Positions 6,838 to 15,541 of a DNA stretch of 36,954 nucleotides are shown here, in pieces. Made by a program: the position numbers and the translations under genes. How positions within the stretch are numbered: the stretch's first letter is position 1; each line of letters opens with the position of its first letter. The notes under the pieces were generated by a model, which saw only the letters and a program-made list of their open reading frames with translations, was not told where the DNA came from and did no database searches. Source of the stretch: Clostridia bacterium (GTDB lineage Bacteria > Bacillota > Clostridia > Oscillospirales > Acutalibacteraceae); contig JAFTVI010000028.1 in NCBI GenBank assembly GCA_017465825.1, positions 1-36,954 on the forward strand, given 5' to 3'.

Positions 6838-7179
6838 ATGTGCACTGAAAACCAACTTGGAAATATTTTATCTGTTGTGGCATCACAGGCAAAGGTCTTA
6901 TTTGCCGACAAGCTTGATTCTGTAATTCTGTTCGGTTCTTACGCCAGAGGAGATTTTGATAATGAATCCGATATTGACATTATGATATTGGCAGATATAA
7001 ATGATATTGATGTAAATATCTGCACAAGGCAGATTTATGAAAAGATTTATTATCTTGAGCTTGAATATGATTGTGTTCTGTCCCTTTGCGTTGTGCCGCA
7101 GGAAAGATTCAATAAATTCAAGGGAATTTTGCCGTTCTATCGCAATGTAGACAGAGAGGGTGTTAAGATTGCAGTATGA
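6838..7179 (+). CDS. MNT-type nucleotidyltransferase (probable antitoxin of an MNT/HEPN pair)
   Basis: A 113-residue minimal nucleotidyltransferase of the pol-beta fold. The diagnostic GSYARGDFDNESDIDIMI runs from residue 33, with metal-ligand aspartates at 45 and 47. In MntA/HepT pairs the MNT protein neutralises the HEPN RNase by transferring AMP to it. This gene overlaps the HEPN frame, which supports such a pair. AAAGGAGG precedes the ATG by nine bases. The third acidic residue (later DCVLSL) is in place. Some MNT/HEPN couples have substrates other than tRNA or mRNA, so the target is unproven. Confidence 0.85.
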   Translation: MCTENQLGNILSVVASQAKVLFADKLDSVILFGSYARGDFDNESDIDIMILADINDIDVNICTRQIYEKIYYLELEYDCVLSLCVVPQERFNKFKGILPFYRNVDREGVKIAV

Positions 7180-7573
7180 AGATAAAGTTTCTCTGTCCAA
7201 AGTAAGGCTGGAAACAGCAAAGAATTGTCTTGGCGATTCACAGATTCTGCTGAACTCGGGCAGTTTCAAAGCATCTGCAAACCGTTCCTACTATGCAGTA
7301 TTCCACGCAATGCGTGCAGTCCTTGTTTTTGATGAATTTGACAGTAAAAAACACTCAGGAATAATTTCGGAATTCAGAAAAAGATATATAAAAACAGGAA
7401 TCTTGAGTGCTGAAATATCTAAAATTATAGACATTCAATTCAGTGTGAGAACTCATAGCGATTACGACGATTTTTATGTCATATCAAAAAGTGAATCCGT
7501 TAATCAGCTTCTTGAAGCTGAAAAAATGGTTAAGGAAATTGAAAAATATTTAACCGGGTTATATAATAAATAA
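7169..7573 (+). CDS. HEPN-domain protein (probable toxin of an MNT/HEPN pair)
   Basis: A 134-residue all-helical HEPN protein. The R-x6-H signature of the RNase centre is RSYYAVFH (Arg39, His46), followed by AMRAVLV. A second conserved block, RTHSDYDDF (94-102), is typical of this HEPN subgroup. I place the start at TTG 7169, eight bases after GAGAGGG. The GTG at 7160 overlaps that ribosome site, and a start at 7169 gives the usual short N-terminus. The start lies inside the MNT gene (11-base overlap), so the two are translationally coupled. A terminator follows directly. Confidence 0.8.
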   Translation: MQYEDKVSLSKVRLETAKNCLGDSQILLNSGSFKASANRSYYAVFHAMRAVLVFDEFDSKKHSGIISEFRKRYIKTGILSAEISKIIDIQFSVRTHSDYDDFYVISKSESVNQLLEAEKMVKEIEKYLTGLYNK

Positions 7574-7577
7574 TATC

Positions 7578-7620
7578 AGAGCTGTTTTTGTCTGACGACA
7601 AGAACAGCTCTTTCTTTCAA
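7578..7620 (+). terminator. Terminator of the MNT/HEPN operon
   Basis: AGAGCTGTTTTTGTC pairs with GACAAGAACAGCTCT around TGAC, one mismatch, followed by TTCTTTC. It separates this operon from the convergent regulator at 7624. Confidence 0.9.
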
Positions 7621-7623
7621 TAT

Positions 7624-8718
7624 CTATCCAAGCATTTCTATTATTGCTTTGAATTCTTCGGTGGATTTGAATTCAGCTGAAAGCGGGTAACGTTCGGTCA
7701 AAAGAAATTTCATTCTTTCGCACATTGTTTTGCCACGCAAATCTTTTTCGTAAGTCCTGTTTTCAAAAAACTGCGCTTGTCGTTCGGTTATCTGCGGAAG
7801 ATTATCGTATTCCTTTGAATACTTTGCAGATAATTCAAGATTTTTCAATGCATTTTCTCTGTCACCGATTGCCAGATACAAATACCCAAGATGACCAAGA
7901 TTATAGATTTTCTGCATCATATTTTTACCGAGATTACCGTCAGTATAAATAATGTCATAAATCTTGTTCATTTTTTCCATTGCTTCAATTTTATATTCGG
8001 GAGAAAAGCTGTCATCATAATTGCAATAATGACTGATTGCATTCTGCAGAAGAAACAAAAGCTGTTCAATAGCATCGGAGCAAGCTTCATAATGCTTGTT
8101 CATATCCGCAATCAGCATGGTTGAAAGGTATTCTTTTGTGTCGATCATTGCAGGCATTTCATTTAACAGTTGTTCAGCCTGTTCCTGATATTCAATATTG
8201 CCCGTGTAGTACGCTTTTGTGTGAAGATGCTGACAAATCAACCGCTTTGCCCACATACGAATGCCGTCATCTGAACAATGATTTCTGATATTATCGTAAA
8301 TCGACAGCAGCTCGTGAGAGACTTTTTCGTAATCGGGTGCATCTTTTGATGTTTTTTCCGCCATTAAAAGTTCCATATACCTGACAAGCAGACGGAATTC
8401 ACCCGGAAACTCCTTAACGGCTTTTGTTAATGCTTCAAGGGTCAAGGGCGTGTCTTTCAACCGCATTTTATTGTAAAAATCAAGGTACTCGTTGATTTTT
8501 TCTTCTTGTTCTGATTTATCAATACCAAGCAACTCATCTACAGATACATTAAAAAATGATGCTATCGCAGGCAGCATTGTTACATCGGGATAGCTTTCGC
8601 CGCGCTCCCATTTGCTAACGCTCTGGAAGGTTACGCCTAAAAACTGTGCAAGAGTTTCCTGTGTAAGACCTTTGTCAAGCCTGAACCTTTTTATATTTTC
8701 GCTTAGGTAAATTGTCAT
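7624..8718 (-). CDS. XRE-family regulator with long helical C-terminus
   Basis: A 364-residue protein. Residues 5-60 are a Cro/CI helix-turn-helix (FRLDKGLTQETLAQFLGV...SVSKWERGESYPDVTMLP), closing with SVDELLG. The remaining 300 residues are helical and TPR-like (for example LGHLGYLYLAIGDRENALKNL), an arrangement found in peptide- or partner-sensing regulators. The start is ATG 8718, with GAGGTGATA eight bases upstream; a reading-frame extension of three codons begins inside that ribosome site. It is convergent with MNT/HEPN. Its target is unknown. Confidence 0.85.
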   Translation of the reverse strand: MTIYLSENIKRFRLDKGLTQETLAQFLGVTFQSVSKWERGESYPDVTMLPAIASFFNVSVDELLGIDKSEQEEKINEYLDFYNKMRLKDTPLTLEALTKAVKEFPGEFRLLVRYMELLMAEKTSKDAPDYEKVSHELLSIYDNIRNHCSDDGIRMWAKRLICQHLHTKAYYTGNIEYQEQAEQLLNEMPAMIDTKEYLSTMLIADMNKHYEACSDAIEQLLFLLQNAISHYCNYDDSFSPEYKIEAMEKMNKIYDIIYTDGNLGKNMMQKIYNLGHLGYLYLAIGDRENALKNLELSAKYSKEYDNLPQITERQAQFFENRTYEKDLRGKTMCERMKFLLTERYPLSAEFKSTEEFKAIIEMLG

Positions 8719-8831
8719 TACTATCACCTCTGATTTATTTTAACTGATCAGCTTAAGCTTATAATAATCTAAAAAACACAGAAAAACAATAACTTATCTA
8801 TTGAAAATGATTCAACTGACGGGTGAATTAT

Positions 8832-9524
8832 TCAATTTAATGAAGAATTTTGCCGTTTTTCCATTCTCCGCCAACTCACAAATCCGTAAATATCATTTAT
8901 AAAAAATGCAATAAAGCACACCACAACGGAAATATAAGAGCTATCTTCAAAAGATGCTAAAATCCAAAGAACAATCAGCACCACATCATTAGCGGCGTAA
9001 CATATTGCATAGTAAGGACTTCTTCTGAATGTAAGATACACCGCGAGAAAGCTTGTTGTTACGGACACCGTACTCGGCACAATATTGGCAGTATTGAAGC
9101 TATCCAATAAAAAATAGAAAACCGCTGTAACGATTGCGGTAAGGAGCCACATAAAAATATGCTCGTTTTTGCTTATGTGATTGACTTTAACCTCCGCTTT
9201 ATTGCCGTTGTAGGGATTTTTCAGCCAGGAAATCAACGCAAACAATGCCATAGGTGCAGTCATTCCAAGGTATGTAATCATTTCGCCGTAATATGAAAAT
9301 GTGTACGAGATTATGCCGTACAATGCGCTGAAAATAATCATAAGCAATTGACCGAAAGGGTTACCCTTTGCGTTGAATATCAAAGATGAGACGCCGATTA
9401 CAGATGCGGCAAGAGTTAAATAATTCTCCCTGTCAAAAATGCAGAATGACAGAATAATTGCACCAACAGACACGCTCCATAACAGAATTTCAATTACAGA
9501 AAAATAGTTTAATAATTTTTTCAT
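8832..9524 (-). CDS. pnuC: Nicotinamide riboside/NMN transporter PnuC
   Basis: A 230-residue membrane protein with about seven spans and basic loops, the PnuC length. The conserved C-terminal block is RRSPYYAICYAANDVVLIVLW followed in family order by FINDIYGFVSWRRM; NPFGQL lies near the middle. PnuC carries out facilitated uptake of nicotinamide riboside or related B3 vitamers for NAD salvage. GGAGG lies eight bases before the ATG. A miniature repeat (9540-9741) begins directly upstream of that ribosome site, so the whole leader is provided by the insertion. No NAD-sensing riboswitch was seen. In the same window, nadB-nadC cover de novo synthesis. Confidence 0.88.
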   Translation of the reverse strand: MKKLLNYFSVIEILLWSVSVGAIILSFCIFDRENYLTLAASVIGVSSLIFNAKGNPFGQLLMIIFSALYGIISYTFSYYGEMITYLGMTAPMALFALISWLKNPYNGNKAEVKVNHISKNEHIFMWLLTAIVTAVFYFLLDSFNTANIVPSTVSVTTSFLAVYLTFRRSPYYAICYAANDVVLIVLWILASFEDSSYISVVVCFIAFFINDIYGFVSWRRMEKRQNSSLN

Positions 9525-9539
9525 TGTTTTTCCTCCGGA

Positions 9540-9741
9540 TAAACAATAATTTAGCGTTCCGCAGGGCGCGTCGCCCCCGTCGCGCCGATTGATAAAAATG
9601 TACCATTTTTATCAATAATAATATTTTATAATTTGATTTAATCCGTTATAATAATCCAAATCGCAGATTTGGATTATTCGGAGCGACGAGGGCGTCGCTC
9701 CCTACGATTATCAAACAAATTCACTGCTAAATTATTGTTTA
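9540..9741 (-). mobile_element. TA-flanked miniature inverted-repeat element, copy C
   Basis: The ends AACAATAATTTA and TAAATTATTGTT are the same as in copies A and D and are flanked by TA. The 180-bp interior differs: GC-rich arms (GCAGGGCGCGTCGCC against GGGCGTCGCTCCCTAC) enclose two perfect hairpins, TTGATAAAAATG/CATTTTTATCAA and AATAATCCAAATC/GATTTGGATTATT. No reading frame is present. It ends six bases from the pnuC ribosome site. Confidence 0.75.
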
Positions 9742-9754
9742 CTTTATATTTTCA

Positions 9755-9813
9755 AAATCAAAAAAACATCCGACTGCACATCTTCTAAGACCTGACGATG
9801 TGCAACCGAATGT
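9755..9813 (-). terminator. Terminator of greA-lysS
   Basis: On the minus strand CATTCGGTTGCACATC pairs with GATGTGCAGTCGGATG (one mismatch), followed by TTTTTTTGATTTTG. Confidence 0.9.
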
Positions 9814-9853
9814 ATAACATTCACTACCCGGTGGCAGTATTATTCAGTTTTAA

Positions 9854-11365
9854 TTATTTATCAACCGATTTCATTGTTGGGAAGAGGAGGACGTCGCGGA
9901 TAGCGGCGGAATCTGTAAGAAGCATTACCATTCTGTCGATACCGAAGCCGATACCGCCTGTGGGTGCCATTCCGTATTCGAGAGCTGTCATAAAGTCCTC
10001 GTCGGTTGTATTTGCCTCGTCGTCGCCTGCGGCAAGCTGTTCTTCCTGTGCCTTGAAACGCTCTCTCTGGTCGATGGGATCATTAAGCTCTGAGTAAGCA
10101 TTTGCCATTTCCCAGCCGTTCATAAAGAACTCGAAACGCTCAACGTAATCGGGATTTTCGGGCTTTCTCTTTGTAAGAGGTGAAATTTCAACGGGGTGAT
10201 CCATAAGGAATGTGGGCTGAATAAGATGGTGCTCAACAAACTCCTCAAAGAACAGGTTGAGAATATCGCCCTTTTTATGTCTGTCCTCAAATTCTATATG
10301 TTTTTCTTTTGCAATAGCTTTGGCCTCTTCGTCGGTCTTGATTTCATTGAAATCAACGCCTGCGTATTTCTTGACAGCGTCAACCATTGTGATACGCTCA
10401 AAAGGCTTGCCCAGATCCATTTCAACACCATTGTAAACGATCTTGGTTGTGCCGAGAACCTCCTGTGCAACGTGACGGTAAAGATTCTCCGTAAGATCCA
10501 TCATACCGTGATAATCGGTATAAGCCTGATACAGCTCCATAAGGGTGAATTCGGGATTATGTCTTGTGTCGCAACCCTCGTTACGGAAAACTCTGCCGAT
10601 TTCGTAAACTCTTTCCATACCGCCGACAATAAGTCTTTTAAGGTAAAGCTCGAGAGAAATACGGAGCTTGAAATCCTCGTCAAGAGCGTTGTGGTGAGTT
10701 TCAAAGGGTCTTGCCGCCGCACCGCCTGCGTTGGCAACCAGCATAGGTGTTTCAACCTCAATAAAGCCCTGTGAATCAAGGTAATTTCTTACTGCTCTGA
10801 TAATAAGTGAGCGCTTGATAAAGGTATTTTTAACATCGGGATTTACGATAAGGTCAAGATAACGCTGACGGTATCTTGTATCTACGTTTGTAAGACCGTG
10901 ATACTTTTCGGGCAGGGGAAGAAGTGACTTTGTAAGAAGCTTTACAGATTTTGCGTGAACGGAAATCTCACCTGTCTTAGTTTTGAAAACATAGCCTTTT
11001 ACTTCAACGATATCGCCGATATCATACTTTTTGAAATCGGCGTATTCTTCTTCACCTATATCGTCACGGCGCACATATACCTGCATTTTGCCGTCACGGT
11101 CGTGAATATTCATAAAGCTTGCTTTACCCATAGGACGCTTTGTGATAATTCTGCCGCAGATTGCAACATCCTTACCCTCAAGCTCGTCATAATTTTCTGT
11201 AATATATGTGCTGTGGCAGTCCTGCTGAGCAACGGTTACCTGAAAGGGGTCCTTGCCTGCATCCTGTAATGCCTTGAGCTTGTCAACACGGATCTGTCTT
11301 AATTCGTTGACATTCTGTTCCGGTTCCTGTGATTCTGCTTCCGGATTTCTGATTTCATCAGCCAT
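9854..11365 (-). CDS. lysS: Lysyl-tRNA synthetase, class II
   Basis: A 503-residue cytoplasmic aminoacyl-tRNA synthetase that charges tRNA-Lys. The N-terminal OB-fold (about 60-165) contains [21 protein letters not shown]. Catalytic motif 2 is [20 protein letters not shown] and motif 3 is [14 protein letters not shown] near the end. Further family marks are [10 protein letters not shown] and [18 protein letters not shown]. Length is normal. The first 25 residues are acidic and poorly conserved. It follows greA with a gap of 23 bases and shares its promoter at 11919-11947. I saw no T-box leader. Confidence 0.97.
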   Translation of the reverse strand: MADEIRNPEAESQEPEQNVNELRQIRVDKLKALQDAGKDPFQVTVAQQDCHSTYITENYDELEGKDVAICGRIITKRPMGKASFMNIHDRDGKMQVYVRRDDIGEEEYADFKKYDIGDIVEVKGYVFKTKTGEISVHAKSVKLLTKSLLPLPEKYHGLTNVDTRYRQRYLDLIVNPDVKNTFIKRSLIIRAVRNYLDSQGFIEVETPMLVANAGGAAARPFETHHNALDEDFKLRISLELYLKRLIVGGMERVYEIGRVFRNEGCDTRHNPEFTLMELYQAYTDYHGMMDLTENLYRHVAQEVLGTTKIVYNGVEMDLGKPFERITMVDAVKKYAGVDFNEIKTDEEAKAIAKEKHIEFEDRHKKGDILNLFFEEFVEHHLIQPTFLMDHPVEISPLTKRKPENPDYVERFEFFMNGWEMANAYSELNDPIDQRERFKAQEEQLAAGDDEANTTDEDFMTALEYGMAPTGGIGFGIDRMVMLLTDSAAIRDVLLFPTMKSVDK

Positions 11366-11388
11366 TGATTTTTTACTCCTTAAATGAA

Positions 11389-11883
11389 TTACTTAAATTC
11401 TGCGTTGGAAATCTCTCTTACAACAAGTTTTACGATGCCGCCGGGAGCTTCAACCTTAACCTCGTCGCCCACTTTGCTGCCTACGAGAGCTTTGCCTACG
11501 GGGGACTCATTTGAAATTTTGTTTGCAAGAGGGTCAGCTTCTGCTGAGCCTACGATCTGATATACTGCTTCCTCGTTGAAATCAACATCAAACACCTTGA
11601 CATATGAACCCATATTGACTTCGTCTGTGCTGATAGCGGATTCGTCAATAATTACGTGATTTTTAAGTATTGCTTCAATTTCTGCAATACGGCTTTCGAT
11701 TCTGCCCTGCTCTTCTCTTGCAGCATCGTATTCGCTGTTTTCGGAAAGGTCACCGTAGGATTTTGCTTCACCGATTTTTGCTGCTACTTCAGCTCTTGCT
11801 GTTTTGGTAAGGTAATCATATTCACTTTTATATTTCTCATAAGCGGTTTGAGTAAGAGAAATGCGTTTTTCGTTATCCATCAT
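11389..11883 (-). CDS. greA: Transcription elongation factor GreA
   Basis: A 164-residue factor that enters the RNA polymerase secondary channel and stimulates cleavage of backtracked transcripts. The N-terminal coiled coil (about residues 10-80) contains [20 protein letters not shown] with the acidic tip residues. The C-terminal FKBP-like domain has [16 protein letters not shown]. The start may be the first or second Met of MMDN; GGAAG precedes it. It is followed by lysS, a pairing common in Firmicutes. Confidence 0.95.
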   Translation of the reverse strand: MMDNEKRISLTQTAYEKYKSEYDYLTKTARAEVAAKIGEAKSYGDLSENSEYDAAREEQGRIESRIAEIEAILKNHVIIDESAISTDEVNMGSYVKVFDVDFNEEAVYQIVGSAEADPLANKISNESPVGKALVGSKVGDEVKVEAPGGIVKLVVREISNAEFK

Positions 11884-11918
11884 TCATTACTTCCTTTATA
11901 TTATTACAGTTATAGATT

Positions 11919-11947
11919 ATTATAGCTAAAAATTACAGTTATGTCAA
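11919..11947 (-). promoter_or_regulatory. Promoter of greA-lysS
   Basis: On the minus strand TTGACA (11947-11942), a 17-base spacer and TATAAT (11924-11919). It lies directly next to the stop codon of the upstream gene. Confidence 0.9.
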
Positions 11948-11949
11948 GA

Positions 11950-12765
11950 TTATACGGTGAAAATTATGCTTGTTTCGTTTGCTGCACTTTTGGGAACCAA
12001 CCGTTCAAGAAGTTCGAGAGCTTTTATGTCGTTACCCTCAAAGCTGAAGGTGCGGCACACCGCATTGTGCAGCCGTTTGTCGTGATTGAGCTCATAAACT
12101 GCGCCCAGAAAGTCAACAGGCTCTATATACGCAGGGCAAAGCACCTTTAAATCGTTGAATCCGTCGGTGTATTTAGGCGTGATTCCGTTGTTGAACGGAG
12201 AAAACACCACTCCCCTTTTGCCGAAAAGAGTACCGGCTGTGTCAATAACCACTGCATTGTCGTCTGTGATCTGCGCCCTTTCGGTCACCGAAACACCTGC
12301 ACCGAAGTCAGAATACATCTTCGCCGCCTGAGTAATATAGCGGAATCGGTTGGCGGTGATAACGGTTGTCCGCGCAGAATACCGCGCAACCTTTGACAGA
12401 AATGAAAAATAATCACCCTTGGGGTCGTTTATATAACAGGATGTACGGCATCCTGCAAGGAACATCTGCTTAAGAAGCAGTTCCAGAGTGTTGAATATAA
12501 GCAGATTTTTATATGCAACAGGATCAAATCTGCCAACGGGTGCATTCTCGGGCAGAATTATGTTTTTATTAAGCAGAATATGTGATGCGTGCCTGCCTAA
12601 AAAATGAGACACCTCATTCCAATCCACGCCTTTTTCGCTGTCCAGCACATCTGCAATATAGAATCGTTCTCCCTTCGCATTGAAGTGATCGTAAACCTTT
12701 TCAACGGTTTTGCCTTTTTTGATTTTTCGCTTTCCCGACGGCTTTACATTTACAATTACAAACAA
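11950..12765 (-). CDS. Conserved-looking protein of unknown function, 271 residues
   Basis: I do not recognise this family. The protein is soluble-looking, mixed alpha/beta, without signal peptide or membrane span. It opens with a strand (FVIVNVKPSGKRK) and has ATP-independent-looking blocks such as SRHASHILLNKNI-like HASHILLNKNIILPENAPVG, FLAGCRTSCYIND, a possible Rossmann-like strand (NAVVIDTAGT) and a C-terminus rich in Leu. Start: TTG 12765, with AAAGGGG eight bases upstream; no good ATG is nearby. That ribosome site and the start codon lie in the 3' arm and T-run of the terminator of the GH27 gene (12764-12823), so expression is unusual. The stop abuts the greA promoter. Confidence 0.7.
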   Translation of the reverse strand: MFVIVNVKPSGKRKIKKGKTVEKVYDHFNAKGERFYIADVLDSEKGVDWNEVSHFLGRHASHILLNKNIILPENAPVGRFDPVAYKNLLIFNTLELLLKQMFLAGCRTSCYINDPKGDYFSFLSKVARYSARTTVITANRFRYITQAAKMYSDFGAGVSVTERAQITDDNAVVIDTAGTLFGKRGVVFSPFNNGITPKYTDGFNDLKVLCPAYIEPVDFLGAVYELNHDKRLHNAVCRTFSFEGNDIKALELLERLVPKSAANETSIIFTV

Positions 12766-12823
12766 AAAAATATCCCCTTTCTGACATATACAATTAAGTA
12801 TATAGCCGAAAAAGGGGAAATAT
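12764..12823 (-). terminator. Terminator/attenuator containing the next gene's ribosome site
   Basis: On the minus strand the GH27 transcript forms TTTCCCCTTT with AAAGGGGATA, with an inner stem TATAC/GTATA (both orientations of the loop), then TTTTTTT. This is a normal intrinsic terminator, but the AAAGGGG arm is also the only Shine-Dalgarno of the gene at 11950-12765, and its TTG start is built from the end of the T-run. Confidence 0.65.
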
Positions 12824-12831
12824 AACAGATT

Positions 12832-14121
12832 TTAAATTTTTTCTATTCTGAAAATTGCAGAATCGTTTGCGGCAAGCTTAAGAGAGAAATCCTCTGCCGA
12901 GGCGGTGATTTTTTCTTTCGTCCAGAGGTTTGTCAGGGTGATATTTTCAGTTTCTGCTATTTCTGCAGGCATAGTGAATGTCATATCGTCATCCGTAAGG
13001 TTAAAGAATGCAACCACCCTGTTACCGTCCTTATCAAAACAGGTCCAGACAGCCTTATCCTTTTCGGAAACAACAGGTCTGTTGCCGCTTGAATGCTGAT
13101 TGATGTCGATAATATCCTGATTTGTAAGGAGCGAAAGTGTAAATTCGTCGTTATCGGGCATATGACCGCCGAAGATAAGAGGAGAACGGAAAATCGACCA
13201 CAGATTCATTACGGTATACTGATCTTCCTTTGTAAAGCGTGTGTAGCTGTCCTCTCTCACGTCGCCTACGCGGAGATGACCGAAGGGAAGCATATCGCAG
13301 TCGGGCCAACAGCCTTCGGATGTAAATTTATACCACATTTCGCACTTGCGGAACATTTCGTGTACCTTTTCACGCTGATCCCAGAAGTCACCTGTAAGAC
13401 GCCACATATTTGCATTTACTGACAGATGATGTGCGTGCTCGATCTGTGCAGGTCCGGGAGAGAGGCTGAGAACCATATCTCTGCCGCACTTGTCCATAGC
13501 CTTTCTTATCATTTCGATTTCAGCTTTGCCTGAATAGAGGTTGTTGGGATGTCCCTCTGTGATGCAGATATCGTCAACCTTGATAAAATCAACACCCCAG
13601 GATGCATACAGCTCAAAAATCGAATCGTAATACTCCTGCGCGCCCTTTACGCCCGCCTTGATGCCGTACATATCCGTATTCCAGGAGCATACGGAGAACT
13701 GCTGTGCAATATCCCTTGCTGTCACGCCGTCGCACTTGATTGCCGTGTTTCTGTGAACAGCCTGTCTGGGAATACCTCTCATAATATGTATGCCGAATTT
13801 AAGTCCCATAGCGTGGATTTTCTCCGCAATAACGGAAAAGCCTTTGCCGTCTGCCGAAGATGGGAATCGCTCAGGAGCGGGAATAAGACGGGAATATTCA
13901 TCCATATACAGCTCTGCAAAATTATGGTAATTGCAGGAATGTGCGGTAGGCTCACTCCATTGGATATCACAAACCACATACTCCCAGCCGTATTCTTTAA
14001 GATTATCACACATATATTCTGCGTTTGCCATAAGCTGTTCTTCATTGACGCCTGCGCCGAAGCAGTCCCAGCTGTTCCAGCCCATAGGGGGTGTCAATGC
14101 AACTTTATTTTTATCAGTCAT
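12832..14121 (-). CDS. GH27 family alpha-galactosidase-like glycosidase
   Basis: A 429-residue retaining glycosidase of family 27, without signal peptide. The N-terminus ALTPPMGWNSWDCFG (8-22) is diagnostic. The nucleophile is Asp183 in DFIKVDDI, and Asp245 in RLTGDFWD is the acid/base. The C-terminal beta domain (about 330-429) ends with NDSAIFRIEKI. Most members remove alpha-galactose, while some clostridial and actinobacterial members act on beta-L-arabinopyranose or alpha-N-acetylgalactosamine, so the exact substrate is open. The start is ATG 14121 after GGAGG; the frame extends three codons to a TTG. It has its own promoter (14145-14173). Confidence 0.9.
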   Translation of the reverse strand: MTDKNKVALTPPMGWNSWDCFGAGVNEEQLMANAEYMCDNLKEYGWEYVVCDIQWSEPTAHSCNYHNFAELYMDEYSRLIPAPERFPSSADGKGFSVIAEKIHAMGLKFGIHIMRGIPRQAVHRNTAIKCDGVTARDIAQQFSVCSWNTDMYGIKAGVKGAQEYYDSIFELYASWGVDFIKVDDICITEGHPNNLYSGKAEIEMIRKAMDKCGRDMVLSLSPGPAQIEHAHHLSVNANMWRLTGDFWDQREKVHEMFRKCEMWYKFTSEGCWPDCDMLPFGHLRVGDVREDSYTRFTKEDQYTVMNLWSIFRSPLIFGGHMPDNDEFTLSLLTNQDIIDINQHSSGNRPVVSEKDKAVWTCFDKDGNRVVAFFNLTDDDMTFTMPAEIAETENITLTNLWTKEKITASAEDFSLKLAANDSAIFRIEKI

Positions 14122-14144
14122 AATTATCAACCTCCGTTTCCACC

Positions 14145-14173
14145 ATTATAATAATAAAAATGTGGCTTGTCTA
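14145..14173 (-). promoter_or_regulatory. Promoter of the GH27 gene
   Basis: On the minus strand TAGACA (14173-14168), a 17-base spacer and TATAAT (14150-14145), 24 bases before the ATG. Confidence 0.8.
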
Positions 14174-14263
14174 CTGTTTTTTACCAAAATTTTTATTTTT
14201 TACTCTTGTGAAAATATCTTATATATGATAGTATTATAGTTGATTAATTATGAGGAGAAAAGA

Positions 14264-15526
14264 ATGAGAACCATAAAAAAATTTTCAGCAATATTACTTA
14301 TTGTTTTAACAGCGATTTCAGTATTTACAACAACTTCCTGCGCCATTGATTATGAAGATACACCCTTGAGTGAAATATACAAAGACCACACAGGCTATAC
14401 GATGGTTGCATCAAGAAAAGGAAACACTCACTATGAGCCTGAAAATTCACTTTCGTCCGTTGAACAGGCTGTAAAAGACGGTGCTGACATAGTTGAAATT
14501 GACATCAAAAAGACATCTGACGGCGTTTTGATTCTTATGGATGACGATACGATAACAAGAACCTGTTACGGCTACGGCGAAAAAACCGCAGTCGCAGAAA
14601 TGACCTATGCCGAAATCAAAAAACTTAAGCTCCTTACGGGCAAAGGCGGTGCAAGTGCTGATAAAACAGAGAAAACTGTGCCGTCCCTTGAAGATGTTTT
14701 CAAAAACAGGCAAAATTGTCTTTATCTGCTTGATGCGGAGTGGGAATTACGAAATGAAATTTACACTCTTGCCGAAAAATACGATATGCTCGACAGCGTG
14801 ATTTTTTATATCTGCGATGCAAAAACGGATGAAATTGCAGATTGGAAATCAACACTTTCAACCAAACCTATGATAATGACGTATTTCAAGGGTAACGTTA
14901 TCTTTGCGGCAACGGCAAGCGTCAAAAATGCGGCAGAAGTTTCGGACTGCATTCAGCTTGCGACAAAAAATCCGTACGGCGTTATCTTCGGCGAAACAGT
15001 ACAGGAAACGGCATACGAAAGCTCAATCAGAACAATGGCGACGCCCTGTTATTCCGAGCTTTGCGGCGGCAGACAGGATACTGCCGAATACTGGGATGAG
15101 CTTATCAGCAGAGGTTTTAACGTAATACTTACCGATTATGCTTACGAATTACGAAGATACGTTGACGATTCACACAATATCAAAGCTCTTGAGCTTAAAT
15201 GGATAACCAATATGCTTGTGAACAAGTGGGAGCTTCCCGATTTTAATTCAGACAAATTCCTTGATTACAAATTAGCGTATACAACAGCGGCAGAAAAAGC
15301 AGAAGAATTGATGTCAAAAGATCAAAGCCGTTCATACAGTGACTGTGCTCAGGCAATTTACGAATTGCAGAAGGCTTATGACGACATCAATGCAAACTAC
15401 GAGGAGCTGTCACAGGGCACGGCCGGTATGACCGTAACACCCGTAAGAATACTTCTTTGCGTGCTTGCTGTTGCGGCTGTCACATTGGTTGAAATTTTCT
15501 TTTACAAAAAGAAGAAAAAAGCTTAA
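14264..15526 (+). CDS. GDPD-like membrane lipoprotein lacking both catalytic histidines
   Basis: A 420-residue exported protein. Residues 7-26 form a signal peptide ending in TTTSC, a loose lipobox with Cys26, and residues 397-414 form a C-terminal membrane span followed by KKKKK. The middle (about 45-300) is a glycerophosphodiester phosphodiesterase barrel: PENSLSSVEQAVKDGADIVE, then EID (Glu78, Asp80), KTSDGVLILMDDDTITRT. Active members have His in HRG and in HD. Here these are Ser50 (SRKG) and Asp93 (DD), so the general acid/base pair is lost and hydrolysis is doubtful. Residues 325-385 resemble a FIVAR-type helical module. GAGGAG precedes ATG 14264. It is the first gene of a four-gene operon, next to a lysoplasmalogenase-like gene. 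Confidence 0.8.
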   Translation: MRTIKKFSAILLIVLTAISVFTTTSCAIDYEDTPLSEIYKDHTGYTMVASRKGNTHYEPENSLSSVEQAVKDGADIVEIDIKKTSDGVLILMDDDTITRTCYGYGEKTAVAEMTYAEIKKLKLLTGKGGASADKTEKTVPSLEDVFKNRQNCLYLLDAEWELRNEIYTLAEKYDMLDSVIFYICDAKTDEIADWKSTLSTKPMIMTYFKGNVIFAATASVKNAAEVSDCIQLATKNPYGVIFGETVQETAYESSIRTMATPCYSELCGGRQDTAEYWDELISRGFNVILTDYAYELRRYVDDSHNIKALELKWITNMLVNKWELPDFNSDKFLDYKLAYTTAAEKAEELMSKDQSRSYSDCAQAIYELQKAYDDINANYEELSQGTAGMTVTPVRILLCVLAVAAVTLVEIFFYKKKKKA

Positions 15527-15541
15527 TCGGGAGGTTATTTT

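Noticed and set aside
8738-8760. Operator palindrome around CTGATCAG upstream of the XRE/TPR gene
   Set aside because: The arms match imperfectly and no second copy is present.
9541-9740. Riboswitch upstream of pnuC
   Set aside because: The hairpins belong to a miniature element with terminal repeats seen elsewhere. I found no NAD-II-like sequence, though I cannot run a search.
10196-10774. 192-residue frame on the opposite strand of lysS
   Set aside because: It is the antisense shadow of a clearly recognised gene, with no promoter or ribosome site.
11366-11388. T-box leader before lysS
   Set aside because: Only 23 bases separate greA and lysS, too short for a T-box.
13549-14151. 200-residue frame opposite the GH27 gene
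   Set aside because: It is antisense to a well-supported gene and shares its codon pattern in reverse.
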